Assembly: GCA_033964015.1 (NCBI GenBank)
Contig: CM066920.1
Coordinates: forward strand, 6,415,912 to 6,479,911
Origin: Scolanthus callimorphus
Taxonomy: Eukaryota; Cnidaria; Anthozoa; Actiniaria; Edwardsiidae
DNA length: 64,000 nt
Direction: 5' to 3'
Shown one piece after another: positions 22,220 to 33,620 of this stretch (positions are counted from its first letter, which is position 1; every line of letters begins with the position of its first letter). Position numbers and translations under genes: made by a program. Below the pieces are notes generated by a model. It was not told the origin of the DNA. It made no database searches and saw nothing but the letters and a program-made list of their open reading frames with translations.

Positions 22220-22522
22220 TCACTTTGCTTCGGATTTCTCAGACTTTTTCTCACTCATTTTACGTTCATATTCCCTCGACTGACTGATGCTTTCCTCCCA
22301 TCTCTCCTGTTGATCGCTTGTGTTTGTGATAAACTCTGTCTGTTGTAGAATGCGAGAGTTAACAGGGCTAAAGCGCCTCCAAACACCAAGGGGAACGTTG
22401 CTGGTTTGATCGCCATTTTGTTTTGCCCCGCGCTTTTTGACGTGAAGCCGCTGGTCATTTACCGCAGGGATACCACAAATTACTACGGACTCCTGTATTT
22501 TATTTCTAAATTCCTTGGCCAT
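22220..22522 (-). CDS. Candidate small ORF(s) upstream of SLX4
   Basis: Two overlapping minus-strand frames have good start contexts. One (22522-22220, 100 codons) begins MAKEFRNKIQ and ends in a charged helix (SREYERKMSEKK). The other starts at an internal ATG and encodes MAIKPATFPLVFGGALALL followed by TLAFYN, a clear hydrophobic anchor. A small single-pass, perhaps mitochondrial, membrane protein is possible. It could also be an SLX4 5' exon, but no donor here fits the phase of the SLX4 exon at 22041. I do not recognise a family. Confidence 0.35.
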   Translation of the reverse strand: MAKEFRNKIQESVVICGIPAVNDQRLHVKKRGAKQNGDQTSNVPLGVWRRFSPVNSRILQQTEFITNTSDQQERWEESISQSREYERKMSEKKSEKSEAK

Positions 22523-23863
22523 TCTAGATAATTTTAATGAACGAAAAGGAAAACTACATATTTTATTGAGAATATCGATTAATTTTCATTTCATTTAAAT
22601 CGTAATATTGTTTTGTCGTAATAAATTGAATGGATGGGTACCCTGTGATTTGAGCCTGCAGTACGAGTGAACTCGTGTCCCAAGAAGTCATTCGATCCCG
22701 TGCCATCAACTTTGTGCTGTCCTGAAAAATATCCAGAACTTTCGGACGTTTCTGTAATGTAAGTCGATGTCTGTTGTTTTCTCCCTTTCATTGCAACTCT
22801 ACATCTTCGCCATATGTTTGAAGTAGAATTTCGCAAAGAAACGATTTCACTAGAAATAAAACATTTTGAAACATCACGGACTGAAGACTGCAGAGCTAGA
22901 GCTTAACTTAATAACTTCTTATTACCGTATATTGTCTGGCGTAGAATTGAGATCCAGATGATTTAATGATTGTAGCCAATGAGTTTGGATCACCTCTTGT
23001 CAACTTAATGAGTTTTACATAAGAACCACGCTTGTTGTTGTTGTATCATTTCACTAGGCATGCATATTCTGAAATCCAGTCTCACTCATTCTCTGTTAAC
23101 GGAGTCCAGTGGTTTCAGCAATAGCAAAAAATCGAAAAAAATAAACTTTGTTGTAACAGCAAGGGAACTATTGCAAATTGCTGCGAGGTATCTCAAGAGA
23201 AATTTCCCAAATTTGTTCCTTGATATCTTGAAAAAAAAAAGTTAAAGCGATTTTAGTGGGATAAACTTTTTAAAATTCAGGTAAAACAAAATAGACAAAA
23301 AACTCAGCTTATAACGGCATGATCTATATAGGCCTGTGTGGCAAATGCTTTAATAAATAAATAAAATGTAATTTGTTACAATTTACAAAACAATTTCCAC
23401 TTCCAAGTGAAACAACACATTAAACAGCTTCCTGTCATTTACGTTATAACGCAAGTCATTTACGTTATATTATACTTAATTGCACATGGTGACCTATACA
23501 GATAAGTATTTTAAAAGTAAACGATTCAATACACCCCCAAAGCATCCCCTTACACCCATAAAGCCAACATTTACATTCTGTAGGAACAAAATTCCAAAAG
23601 GAAAGCTTTAATTGGAAAATACAGTAAAAGGCTGTCCACGTGTTCTCTACTTGCTGTTTGGCGCAAAAGAATGAACTTTGAAACTTTAAACGTGCATGCT
23701 TTCCATCACCAGGGTAATTGATGTGGCATTGATGATTACTGGCACGCTCAGAATAAAATATATTGATATTTTACCATGCGACATGGGTGGCAATCGTTAA
23801 CAGAGAATGAGTGAGTCTATCAATTATATTTAATTAACCAATACTTTTCCAACAGCTGATAAT
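22523..23863. promoter_or_regulatory. Divergent intergenic region between SLX4 and GNPDA
   Basis: SLX4 (minus) and GNPDA (plus) start on opposite sides of this region, so it should hold both promoters or first non-coding exons. Much of it is an AT-rich block bounded by a 21-base inverted repeat (23083-23103 and 23797-23817). The acceptor just before the GNPDA start implies an upstream non-coding exon that I cannot place. Confidence 0.45.
23083..23817. mobile_element. Inverted-repeat-bounded block upstream of GNPDA
   Basis: CTCACTCATTCTCTGTTAACG at the left is exactly inverted as CGTTAACAGAGAATGAGTGAG at the right, about 735 bp apart. No clear target duplication was seen. The interior is AT-rich and non-coding. 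A non-autonomous DNA transposon is the simplest reading. It ends only 47 bases before the GNPDA start codon. Confidence 0.55.
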
Positions 23864-26447
23864 ATGAGACTGGTCATAGAGAATACAGCTGCTGAGGTCA
23901 GCGAATGGGCAGCAAAGTATGTACGGAACAGGATTCTACAGAAGAAAACTGGCCCTGATAACTACTTTGTGCTTGGACTTCCCACTGGTGAGACAATATT
24001 TTGGCAATTACCACATTTTAATCAGTCACTATCTGATTTCATAAAGCAACCTCCATGCCCCTGTATGTTGCTGTTTGCGCTGACGTACCTTTTAGGGGTA
24101 AAATCGAAAGTCCCCCGACGAGCACAAGGAATTGGACGCGTACGATTGCTCATACTCGTAGGAAAATACCGGTAACTCGATCCGGTAAAATTCAAATCTC
24201 TAATCCAACCAGAGATTGATTGGTTTCACAGAACAAAGGGTGCTATTTAATCTACGGTCGACACATTAGCATTATAATTGCAATGTTGATAAAAAATTGA
24301 ATAGTTCAGCTACAACAGTGATCACAAGTCTTCTATTGTTATTGCGTCAACCAGTATTTGATTGGCTCACAGAACAAAGGGGGGTTATTCAATCTATGGT
24401 GGCCACAGTAGCATTTGAGTGAAGACTAGTGATAAACCTGGGAAAGAGTTGGTTACATTTTTCCATGTACTGAAGATGGTGTGAAGGCGTGGGTATCCTT
24501 GCCCACACTGGCCGAGAAGGCCTGAGTCGAGCAGGCGAGCGGTGATGACACATTGTCGAAAAGCTGTTAGAGGCTAAAAGAAACCATGTGAAACTTGATT
24601 GAAAGACCAACATAAATCAAAAAGGGTGTCTGTTATGGGGGAGATTTCTGTCATTTAATATATTGTAGTTGTAAGTTATCTTCTAGGAGTACATAGGCAG
24701 ATGGACCACATTTGAGCCCCAAGCTCCTCCAAATTTCTTCAGATGCTCATATGGAGGAAATTATATCATATGGAATAATTCTTTACTAGGTGGCACCCCT
24801 TTGGGAATGTACAGAAAGCTAATTGAGTTCTACAAAAAGGGAGAAGTCTCATTCAAATATGTCAAGACATTTAACATGGATGAGTATGTTGGCCTGGAAC
24901 GAGACCACCCTGAGAGCTATCACTCTTACATGTGGGAAAACTTCTTCAAGCATATCGACATACTACCTGAGAATGCACACATACTTGATGGCAATGCACC
25001 AGACTTGGAGAAGGAATGCAATGAATTTGAGGAGAATATCAAGCTAGCTGGAGGTGTGGACTTATTTGTAGGAGGTAAGTGAGCAAGAGGAAATTCTTGT
25101 CTGAAAATAGACCAATTTCTGATATATTAAAGTTATACATACTTTGAGTACGAGGCTCAGGGGAATAAAAAAAATCAATAATATAGTGGTCACATTTACT
25201 CTCATTAAATATTGCCCCTTAAAAAGTTTTCTCCAATTATGCACTACAGGCTACAACAAATAGCATACAAATGACCATGATGATAAACTGAATCTCAAAC
25301 AAAAGAGTTAGGTGCTTATGCAAGCAGAGGTTTCTTGTGAGCTGACCGCATAATATAATACTTCCTTCCAAGGGATTGGACCAGATGGCCACATTGCTTT
25401 TAACGAGCCAGGCTCGTCATTAGCTTCTCGTACTCGCGTCAAGTCACTTGCTAAGGAAACCATTGTTGCCAATGCACGATTTTTTGATAATGACATCAGC
25501 AAGGTTCCCACAATGGCACTTACAGTGGGAGTACAAACAGTTATGGATGCAAAAGAGGTGGGTTTTATTTGATTTTATTCGTACTTACACTATTAAAATA
25601 TGGTTCAAGGAATAAAAGTTAAATAGTCAGGACACTTTTGGACCTTGAAACTCATTTGGAATGGAGAAGAAGCTATCTTTAGACTGTGGATTTTACACTT
25701 AAACAGGAAATTGTTACTTTGAGAGTGAAAATTCTGATCAGTCATCTCTCTTTTGAGAAAGGGGACACAATTTGTAACCATGATATATAACTAATTTTCA
25801 TGGAAAATTCAAAATCCACAACTAAAAAATAGATTTAACTACCCCTGTGCTTCAGATGCCCACCAGCTCGTGGGGGGGGGGGGGGGGGGCTCTGGTGACA
25901 GCCACTGATTCATGCACAAGATTTGATACAGATCCGTTGAGAGAAACAACTTTTTGCCCCAACATTCAAAATCAACCAATCAGGGAATCCCCTCAAATGG
26001 ATGCCCCCAGAAGCCTCCCTTGCAACCAGACAAGCAAGGGAGCGTTGGGCACGGGAATGGCGATGGACTGGAGGCTCCTGTTGGGCTATTGACCGTGATT
26101 ACCCATGATACAGCTGCATGTGTGAACTGTCTATTATACCTATTAATCAGTTATCTTGTAAATTATTCCCCTTTCAGGTAATGATTCTTATCACAGGTGT
26201 CCCTAAGGCCTATGCTCTCTATCGCAGCATTGAAGAAGGCGTCAATCACATGTTCACTGTCTCCGCCTTCCAGCTTCATCCTCATACTATATTTGTATGT
26301 GACGAGGATGCCACACTCGAGCTTAAAGTCAAGACCGTCAAATACTTTAAGGGTTTGATGGATGTCCATAACAAGCTAGTCGAGTCACCAGAAGACCCCA
26401 CAGCACCACCTTCAGCGAAGAAACTGAAATCTATGGACAAAATATGA
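23864..26447 (+). CDS. GNPDA: Glucosamine-6-phosphate deaminase/isomerase
   Basis: Converts glucosamine-6-phosphate to fructose-6-phosphate and ammonia in the cytosol, linking amino-sugar breakdown to glycolysis. Four exons: 23864-23987, 24790-25074, 25373-25557 and 26178-26447. All junctions keep frame and give 287 residues, close to 289 in human GNPDA1. LGLPTGGTPLG is the phosphate-binding loop; FNMDEYVGL places the catalytic Asp at residue 72; [16 protein letters not shown] places Asp141, His143 and Glu148 exactly as in the family. [19 protein letters not shown] and [12 protein letters not shown] are typical C-terminal blocks; the last about 20 residues diverge, as is usual. No frame lesion. 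Intron 3 holds a repeat copy and the likely 3' UTR holds a MITE. GNPDA1 versus GNPDA2 orthology cannot be decided here. Confidence 0.98.
24195..24425. repeat. Diverged direct duplication in GNPDA intron 1
   Basis: GATTGGTTTCACAGAACAAAG with following ATTTAATCTACGGT is repeated about 135 bp later as GATTGGCTCACAGAACAAAG with ATTCAATCTATGGT. It is a local duplication of unknown role. Confidence 0.6.
25860..26070. mobile_element. GCTCTGG repeat copy in GNPDA intron 3
   Basis: Starts beside a long G run, then CTCTGGTGACAGCCACTGA, a CCGTTGAGAGAAA block, CAAAATCAACCAATCAG and AAATGGATGCCCCCAG. The same ordered blocks occur several times at 34.9-36.35 kb. Confidence 0.7.
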
Positions 26448-26520
26448 TATACATAAATAATAGAATATAATAGAACTATAGTGATTTTGGTAAGAGAGAA
26501 CAGTAGACACGCCACGGTAA

Positions 26521-26823
26521 GGGCCATTCCATTTTTAAGCCGGACCCCCCCTACGGAAGAGCTCATTTTCTTTAGTAACCCCCTCGGAAAAAAGAACCCT
26601 TTTTGGATTGCACCCCCTCGGAAAAACCCACGGAAGAGGCTATTTTTTTATTGCACCCCCTCGGAAGAACCCACGGAAGAGGCTTTTTCTTATTGTACCC
26701 CCTCGGAAAAACCCACGGAAGAGCCTTTCTTTCGGTTTGACCCCCTCGGAAATAGCCAATTTGCTATACCCCCTAGGAAACCTTCTTCTGTAGGGGGGGT
26801 GCGGCTAAAAAATGGAATGGCCC
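26521..26823. mobile_element. PIF/Harbinger-like MITE, complete copy
   Basis: Ends GGGCCATTCCATTTTTAAGC and its inverse GGCTAAAAAATGGAATGGCCC are flanked by TAA on both sides (26518-26520 and 26824-26826). The 303-bp interior is built of CCCCCTCGGAAAAACCCACGG repeats. It begins 74 bases after the GNPDA stop. AATAAA at 26883-26888 lies just beyond it, so it may be transcribed in the GNPDA 3' UTR. Confidence 0.85.
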
Positions 26824-27657
26824 TAAATGAGACGCACAATGAGATTAGTTTGGCCGTATTATTAGAATGACTCAGCAGGGTCAATAAAGCAAATTTTAGA
26901 AGTTATTAGTTGTGTTTGCTTGTGCAGTGCTTATACTATCGCTTGCATCTACCCGTCCACGTGCTCGATTTCCCGCCCATGTGCGAAAATTTGGCGCCGC
27001 CCCGTGGGCGGAAAAGTTAATTTGCAGGTGAAAAATTTAGTTGCTTTATATCTTCCGGACAAGAACTTGGAAGTTTCACGGGAACTTTTTCAATTGCCAT
27101 AGGTACAATGTATGCACGTCCCGAGGAACGTTTTTCCTTGAAGAATCAATGAATACCCGTGTAAAAGCCATCGTTATATAAGGTCGTTTGTATTCAAGTT
27201 TGTTTTTCTCAGATTAATGTATAAGGGTACAAAAGAAGTAGTAGCCTCACACAACGACGCTGGTTTCCGGGGGGGGTGGGGGAGGGGCTGTACTTAAATT
27301 GAATTGTACATATTGGATAAAAAACAGATGTAAGTGCCTTACAAAAAGGAGTCAGCATGCCCTGAAGGAGATGGAAAATACAGTGGTGAAAAATACAGTG
27401 GTCGTCTGGGAAAGAAAAAGCTTTTGACCCCCACCCTTTTCTAAATTGCCGGCCTTAGATATATTCGATAAAAAATAGTCAGCATACCTCCGTGAAGAAG
27501 ATAACGATAAAGAGGGGTATTATGTTAAACGATACAAAAAAGTACCTCCTTTTGTTTTGCAAATAAACCTTGTCGCAACATATGATATTGTAAGATTAGA
27601 AAAGTAAACTAGTTCGCAGTAGGTGAAAAATTGCGACTGCTAATACGTGTTACTTTC

Positions 27658-28887
27658 AGCCTCGTAACATGGTATATGGGCTCAGGGCTCAATGCCCAAA
27701 TCTCAGGGCTCAACGCCCAAATTATGGCCGGGATCAGGGCTCAGGGGGGTAGGCTCAGGGCTCAAGAGGCTTGGATCGGGGATCATACGCTACAAGTTCG
27801 AATCAGGGCTCAATCCTAAAATTTCACCTTTTTTCAATAATCTAACTACGATTTCTTCCTCCTGTCACGTAAGCCTGCTGACCGGATTTAGTCGATAGGG
27901 GATGTTTTGCTTGTTTTGTTTTTCCTCTATTTCATGTACATTTTTCTAGTTCACTCAAACAGAATACAGTAAAAAAATTTTGGCGCGCTTCGCGCGCATG
28001 AGGAAGACATCAATGTAATATGGTTTTGGGGAATCAACGCAACACGAAGACGCAACACGAAATGGCACGTCCGTGCCAATTCAAAAGAATGCCTACGTTA
28101 TAAAAACGTGTATCTTGGCAAGGGACCCCCACCCTCCTCCTTAAAAACAGCCAGTCCTGGCTGATAATCACTATGTATTTTGCTATAAAATAAACAGACC
28201 CTCTTTTACGCAGCGTGAGTTCGACGTTACAACATAGAAATTGGTCATTCGGGCCCCGCATCATGCACATGAATAATTATTTTTGTTACTTGCAGCGCGA
28301 ATGAAGAATAAACTTTACAGGCTTCATCTACCTGTTCTCCAAGGCATCTGATATGCGTTTTTCAAACTCAGGGCGCGCTTCGCGTGCAACAAAGAAAAAT
28401 GAGATCCTCTCTTTCTGTAAAATGTCTTCTGTTGAAATAGGGGGCAGAGGGAATCACAAAAACTTTTAACAGCTCTGAGGGGGATCACGTTTATCATATT
28501 ACTTATAAAGGGGGTGAAAAAAATTTCCAGCAAGCAAACGGCGTCCGAAAAATGCAGTGTGCAGTGTCTTACAGAAGGAAAAACATTCTTACCGAGAAAA
28601 ATACCCCCCCCCCCCCTCACACACACACACACACACAAACATATCTAATGGTTCGTCCCTAACATGCATGTAATATGAGTCGGAATTCATGCCATTAAAT
28701 TAGAATTATCCCTGCGAGTACTTTGGTCTATGATTAAATTTGGACTTTTTGGAGAAAAAAATGGATGGGCTCAACATTTTGGCACGGGCTCAGGGATCAA
28801 ACATTTCGGGAAAATCGGGCTCAGGGATCAAAATTTCGCTAAAAAAATAGGGCTCAATGTTTCCTAGATATACCATGTTACGAGGCT
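27658..28887. mobile_element. hAT-like non-autonomous element, about 1.23 kb
   Basis: Terminal inverted repeats AGCCTCGTAACATGGTATAT (left) and its inverse (right) are flanked by TTACTTTC and GTACTTTC, an 8-bp target duplication with one mismatch. Both ends carry subterminal GGGCTCAGGGCTCAA repeats. The interior has no transposase frame; it includes a CA run and a C run near 28600. An 8-bp duplication suggests the hAT superfamily. Confidence 0.75.
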
Positions 28888-29129
28888 GTACTTTCGAACC
28901 CTTGAACTGGTTGCTTTTCCGTGTGTCTCTATTTTCCCACTTGAAAAAACGTCCTGTGAACTTGAGGCCCGACTCGAGGACTTCCACTTGATTTTATTGG
29001 CTTTCTAAATTGATCTCTCCTACCAAGAAATCCAGGCTTTTCGACACTTTACAAGCCTTCATTCCGTTGCCTGGTAGAATAAATTTGGACGCAAAAAGAA
29101 AAATTCTAGTCCAATATAGAGGTATACCT

Positions 29130-29277
29130 TATACACTTAATGACTGCTTCCGAGGGAAACAGCGAGTTTTGTTTTCCCGAGAATCTCGATGTTTCCCGAG
29201 ACGAAGTCGAGGGAAACATCGAGATTCGAGGGAAAACAAAACTCGCTGTTTCCCGAGGGTGTAGTCATTAAGTGTTT
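29130..29277. mobile_element. Long hairpin MITE
   Basis: Arms of about 65 bases (ACTTAATGACT...GCGAGTTTTGTTTTCCCGAG...CGATGTTTCCC) pair almost perfectly around a short GACGAAGTC loop. Transcription through it would give a near-perfect stem-loop RNA. No coding capacity. Confidence 0.85.
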
Positions 29278-29952
29278 TATTATATAGCAAAAAGAAAATA
29301 CGGTAAACATGGGTAAAAATATTCCGCCGAAACTTCTCGCTCTAGCGATGTCGCCCGCGCGGGCAACAATTTTTTAATTGTAGCCCGCGCGGGCTACATT
29401 GAATTTGTAGCCCGCCACGTGACCATGATAGAACCAATCAGAGCGCGCGCTTTGATCGAATAAACACGAGCTATATAATAATAAGAATTATCCACCAAAC
29501 TAGGCGATACATTGCGCTTTATAGTCGAAATGTCATAATGTTTGGTCGCGACTGATCGGTCGGCGCAACTTCGAGCTTGTTTGAAAGATTTCTTTTGGAA
29601 ATCGTTTGCAGGACCTTTCTTTGGCCCCAAAAAAATTATGGTGACCAAGACTACGATTAGAAACATATAAGTGATGTGTTTTCTTCTGGAAAACTGGATA
29701 TTGGATTGTCACTACAATCTTCTTTCCATGGATGTATATTTTAGCAACCCATTGCTGCGAATAAGTTGCAAGAACTAGTGCAAGAACTGGGAAAATAAAT
29801 GAAGGAATTGACAAAGAACAGAACTTTAACCATCGCTCCGGTAAGCTAAACAATTGTTAGCTTGTTCTAAATATCCATCGTGTACTAGTACTTGGATAAT
29901 TTCTTTGGATTTTGTTTATTTTAAAGACAATGTTCACAAGTTAGTTTTCGGA

Positions 29953-30178
29953 ATAGCCTGCGTAGCTGGCGGTTTAGTGGGGTTTTAGCAGGTTTTTATC
30001 CGCGAAATCTTCGTAGAAATCTTCGGTAGTTTGCTTGTTGTTCGATGAAATGGCCGCGCGAGCGCTGGGGCAGAGTGCGCCTGGTTAAAAAATGCGCCCT
30101 GGGGGGAGGGTACAACAAGCAAACTACCGCGGATAAAAACCTGCTAAAACCCAACTAAACCGCCAGCTACGCAGGCTA
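29953..30178. mobile_element. Palindromic element with 9-bp target duplication
   Basis: TAGCCTGCGTAGCTGGCGG at the left is inverted at the right, with about 50 paired bases per arm. TTTTCGGAA is directly repeated immediately outside both ends (29945-29953 and 30179-30187). An 8- to 9-bp duplication suggests a hAT-like or related element. Confidence 0.8.
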
Positions 30179-30531
30179 TTTTCGGAAGGCATTTTCGCTG
30201 TGTGCCTCTGCCACAAGTCATATTCTCAACTCAAGTTTGCTTTTTCTTGTCAACACTCGTGTTTCTTGTAGCAGTTGTCTGACAGTTTTATTTGATTTGT
30301 AAGTTAGGATAAATCCTTGAATGTACAAAATGTATTAAAAAAGTCAAGTAGTTTTCGCGTGCCACGGCACTTGTCTTCGCTCTCAGCGAAATTTCGTGAA
30401 GTTGTTGGGATATAAATAAACCCCTTCTTGGCGCGCGCTTTTCAAACCGGTTTTGGTAGAGTGCACGCACTTTTTAAGTACAGACCCTGTCCACACTAAC
30501 GAGTTTTCAAAAGTATTCGTTTTCAAACTTA

Positions 30532-30822
30532 GACTTAGTTTACACTAGAGCAAATATCTCAAATATATTTATACGGAGACGCGTTTTCGAGTATACGGAT
30601 AGGCGAACCGTTTACACTACGAAATACCACGGATACAAATGTACCCGAATACATGATCCCACTTTCAAAACCGTAGACGCGTCTCCGGAGATTTGACCCC
30701 AATCCGTGATAGTTTGATTCCGGATTGACAAATTTGTGTGTAAACGGCAAAACGTCTCCGTTGACAAATGATACCGGATTCGTCATGTATCCGGGACAAT
30801 TTGCCCTAGTGTAAACGGGGTC
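30532..30822. mobile_element. Nested MITE 1 (TTA target site)
   Basis: Ends GACTTAGTTTACACTAG and CTAGTGTAAACGGGGTC are inverted and flanked by TTA on both sides (30529-30531 and 30823-30825). The uninterrupted counterpart in the host element at about 31257 has a single TTA, showing insertion with a 3-bp duplication, as for PIF/Harbinger. Confidence 0.85.
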
Positions 30823-30934
30823 TTATACGGATTCGATGAAAACGATCAGCATGAGTGTGGACGGGAGATTTAACTCCAAACAAGGGATCAGTTTTCATTT
30901 GATGTTGGCGTGTGCAAGGACAGTATCAAATTAA

Positions 30935-31142
30935 GACCCCGTCCACACTGCACCGTATTCAAACGAAAACGGATACTTTTTGCTCCAGATACGGCTTATC
31001 GTCCACACTACAACGCCGAAAACGATCACCGAAAAACGGCGGAAACAATACGAAAATATACGAAGTGTGGACGCAAATCTTTTTGAAAACGGAGCAAAAA
31101 GTATCCGTTTTCGTTTGAAAACGATGTAGTGTGGACGGGGTC
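30935..31142. mobile_element. Nested MITE 2 (GACCCCGTCCACACT family)
   Basis: A 208-bp element with ends GACCCCGTCCACACT and inverse, and interior AAACGGATACTTTTTGCTC also inverted. Flanks are TAA and TAC. The same family recurs at 43800-44002 with perfect TAA duplications. Confidence 0.85.
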
Positions 31143-31489
31143 TACGTGGTACAGTTGACGTCACCGTTTTCATTTTTATCCGGATTCGACCGTCTCCACA
31201 CTAAAACGATATGTATATGGATTCGCTTTTATTCACTTTCGAGAGCGTTTTCAAACTTATACGGATTCGATGAAAACGATCAGCGTGTTAATGTGGACGG
31301 AAGGCCTAAACGTATCAAAAGTACACGGATTCAAACGAAAACGCGTTAGTGTGGACGGGCCCTCATTTCAATGCAGCGTTGCGCGTGTACTATAATCGCA
31401 CACGGACTGTCAACCAATGAGAGCGCGCGTTTTACTATTGTTGTTTTATTGGATTGTGTGGCCAGAGCCACAGGACATTTCTGTAGAAA

Positions 31490-31610
31490 CCCATTCATGG
31501 TAAAGGCTGAGTTTCACATGGTGTAAGAATGTGAAGTGTTCGGTATTATCATAGGAAAGCCACGGGAAATTAATGGGTTCACTGCAGAAATTTCCTTGAA
31601 CCTGACCCTA
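31490..31610. repeat. CATGGGAAA palindromic repeat, copy 2
   Basis: GAAACCCATTCATGGTAAAGG, GAGTTTCACATGG, GTGAAGTGTTCGG and TGCAGAAATTTCC follow the order seen in the other family members. Confidence 0.6.
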
Positions 31611-32704
31611 CGGTTATGCTCATAATTTATTTTCCTTTAAATAATGTGCTAAAAGCCAGTGTTAAGATAAATTCTTAAACAGCTCGCTTTTTCATAAGTA
31701 AATAAAAATAGTGACTGAAAATTCGGCAATTGTATGCGGTGTCGTCGGAGTTTTAGGGCGGTAACCAGTCAAACCGACGAGACATCGGAAACATCATGTA
31801 TAATGAGCTATGAAGTTTTACTTGAAGACATCTTTTTTTTCCCGGCAGCTGGTTATATCAAGTCTGACTATTTCTGTGGCTTCGCTTTAGATAATCTGCG
31901 TATCGTATCCATATAATACTAGTGCTTTTATTGGCAGTGTTGGCTCATGCTGGGAAAACCAAATCACGGGGCTGCGGTTTTCCTCCTCTCTATGTGATTA
32001 TCCGGTGGTTTTCAATTGGTTCATCGAACGCGTAAGCTACAGGTAAGGAAACCAACTAAGCAAAAAGAGATAAGAAATGTGTATTCTCTGGTGATAGTGA
32101 TCGAGAAATACACCACTGTGGATGTTTGCGCTGTTTATCTACCTGTTTTATAGTAATTACAATGTGAGTACGAGGGCACTAGTACTGCCTACAATGGGTA
32201 ATAGAAACATTGCTCTACACGACATTTGACCGGTAAGAACCTCTTATGATCTATAGTTGTAAATTTATCACTTGACTCATAATCGGACTAGCCTCGCCGA
32301 ACACTGGAAATCTCTTTTTGTTTGTTAAGAAGTTTTTTCCAATCTGTGTTTGGCAAGCAAAGTTACAATAATACCTGTGAGTATGTTTTAGCTTGTTGTC
32401 TAAATGTCTGTCAATTTGCCACTATGAAATTTTGCCTCGTAGAAGTTTTATTATCGACACCTGTCAAAGTGTTTTTGCATTTCTTCAGGATTTTATTTAG
32501 ATAAACTACATGTTACCAACAATTGAGTCAAAAATCATGTCCTCTTAAAATAGAACTCGAGGAAATTTAGTTAAAAGTCCCGGGTTGTTTATTTTCGGAG
32601 CTGAATGTATAGGTCCACCACATTCCAACAGAGTACCGCCCTTTGGAATAGGCGTTACAAAATTATACTTATGACTTCAAATGTTATTATTTTTCGAGTA
32701 ACGT

Positions 32705-32945
32705 ATTTTTTAAAGTCTGAATTTCACATGACTTCACGTGGCACACGAATGTGTTTGTCCATGAGAAGCCGAACACTTCTCATTCTTGTGTCTAGGAAAT
32801 TCAGCTTTTCCCATGAATGGGTTTTGCAGAAGTGGAGAATTTTACGGGAAAGGCTAAGTCCCCATTAAACATGCTTCCCAAAATTTCTTACAGCTTTTCC
32901 CGTGAATGGTTTTCTGCAGAAATTTCCTGTGGAGAACTCAGAATC
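32705..32945. repeat. CATGGGAAA palindromic repeat, copy 3
   Basis: TTTCACATGACTTCACGTGG, GAACACTTCTCATTC, TTCAGCTTTTCCCATGAATGG and GCAGAAATTTCCTGTG match the repeat family. It is followed by a partial second copy. Confidence 0.6.
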
Positions 32946-33449
32946 CTATACAGGAAAGGCACATAAAATATAGTAGGATATTTCTCGAGAGTGATTTTGC
33001 GAATATTTTTCTTGTAGCTGTGTCAAATTAATGTAAGATTAGTTATAAGAACAATAAAACATGTTGGCAAAGACCAAGAAAGACCACCTTTTAGTCCCCA
33101 GAGTTCCGTTAAGATAAATTGATATGATGTAAATTGATTCATATATCGAACTGACCGAGATAATAAATGGTAAGAAATACTTTGGTAATCGAAGTACAAA
33201 ATCTATAATTTGTCAGCGTGATATTACATTAGTCATGTAATTGCTAAAACGAGTCACGTATTTTGGACAACTTGAACTGGAATACAGGAGCCGCAAAGGC
33301 CAGTTTGGCATAGACAGTGGGATATTTATGCATCTTTGTTATTTATTTTTGAACAGGATCTAGCTTAAAATTGCTCATGACGATCTGAGAATAAAGTCTA
33401 AGATCGTAAGACATAACCCGAAACAGGAAAATCTTCAAAAGTAAGTACT

Positions 33450-33620
33450 TTTTGTAAGCCATTACTGCGATTTTCACAATTCTGCGAACTCCCACTTTTC
33501 CGAACGCCATAAACTGCGTTTTGGCTTCCGTCAATCAAACCTTTCTTTCTTCGCCTTTGGACAGAGCGGAAAACCCTGCTAAAATCACTAAATTTCAAAT
33601 AGTAAGATCGAGTTAGCTCA
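33450..33620. mobile_element. TACTGCGATTTTCA element, one-ended copy
   Basis: Begins ATTACTGCGATTTTCACAATT and TCTGCGAACTC and continues GTTTTGGCTTCCGTCAATCAA, as in the complete copies near 36736, 39455 and 54334. The matching right end is missing. Confidence 0.6.

Larger units (their letters stand above)
30483..31362. mobile_element. Outer element of a triple MITE nest
   Basis: Ends GACCCTGTCCACACTAACG and CGTTAGTGTGGACGGGCCC are inverted. The internal sequence TTCAAACTTATACGGATTCG occurs intact at about 31251-31270, but its left-arm counterpart is split by the insertion at 30532-30822. A second element occupies 30935-31142. Confidence 0.75.
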
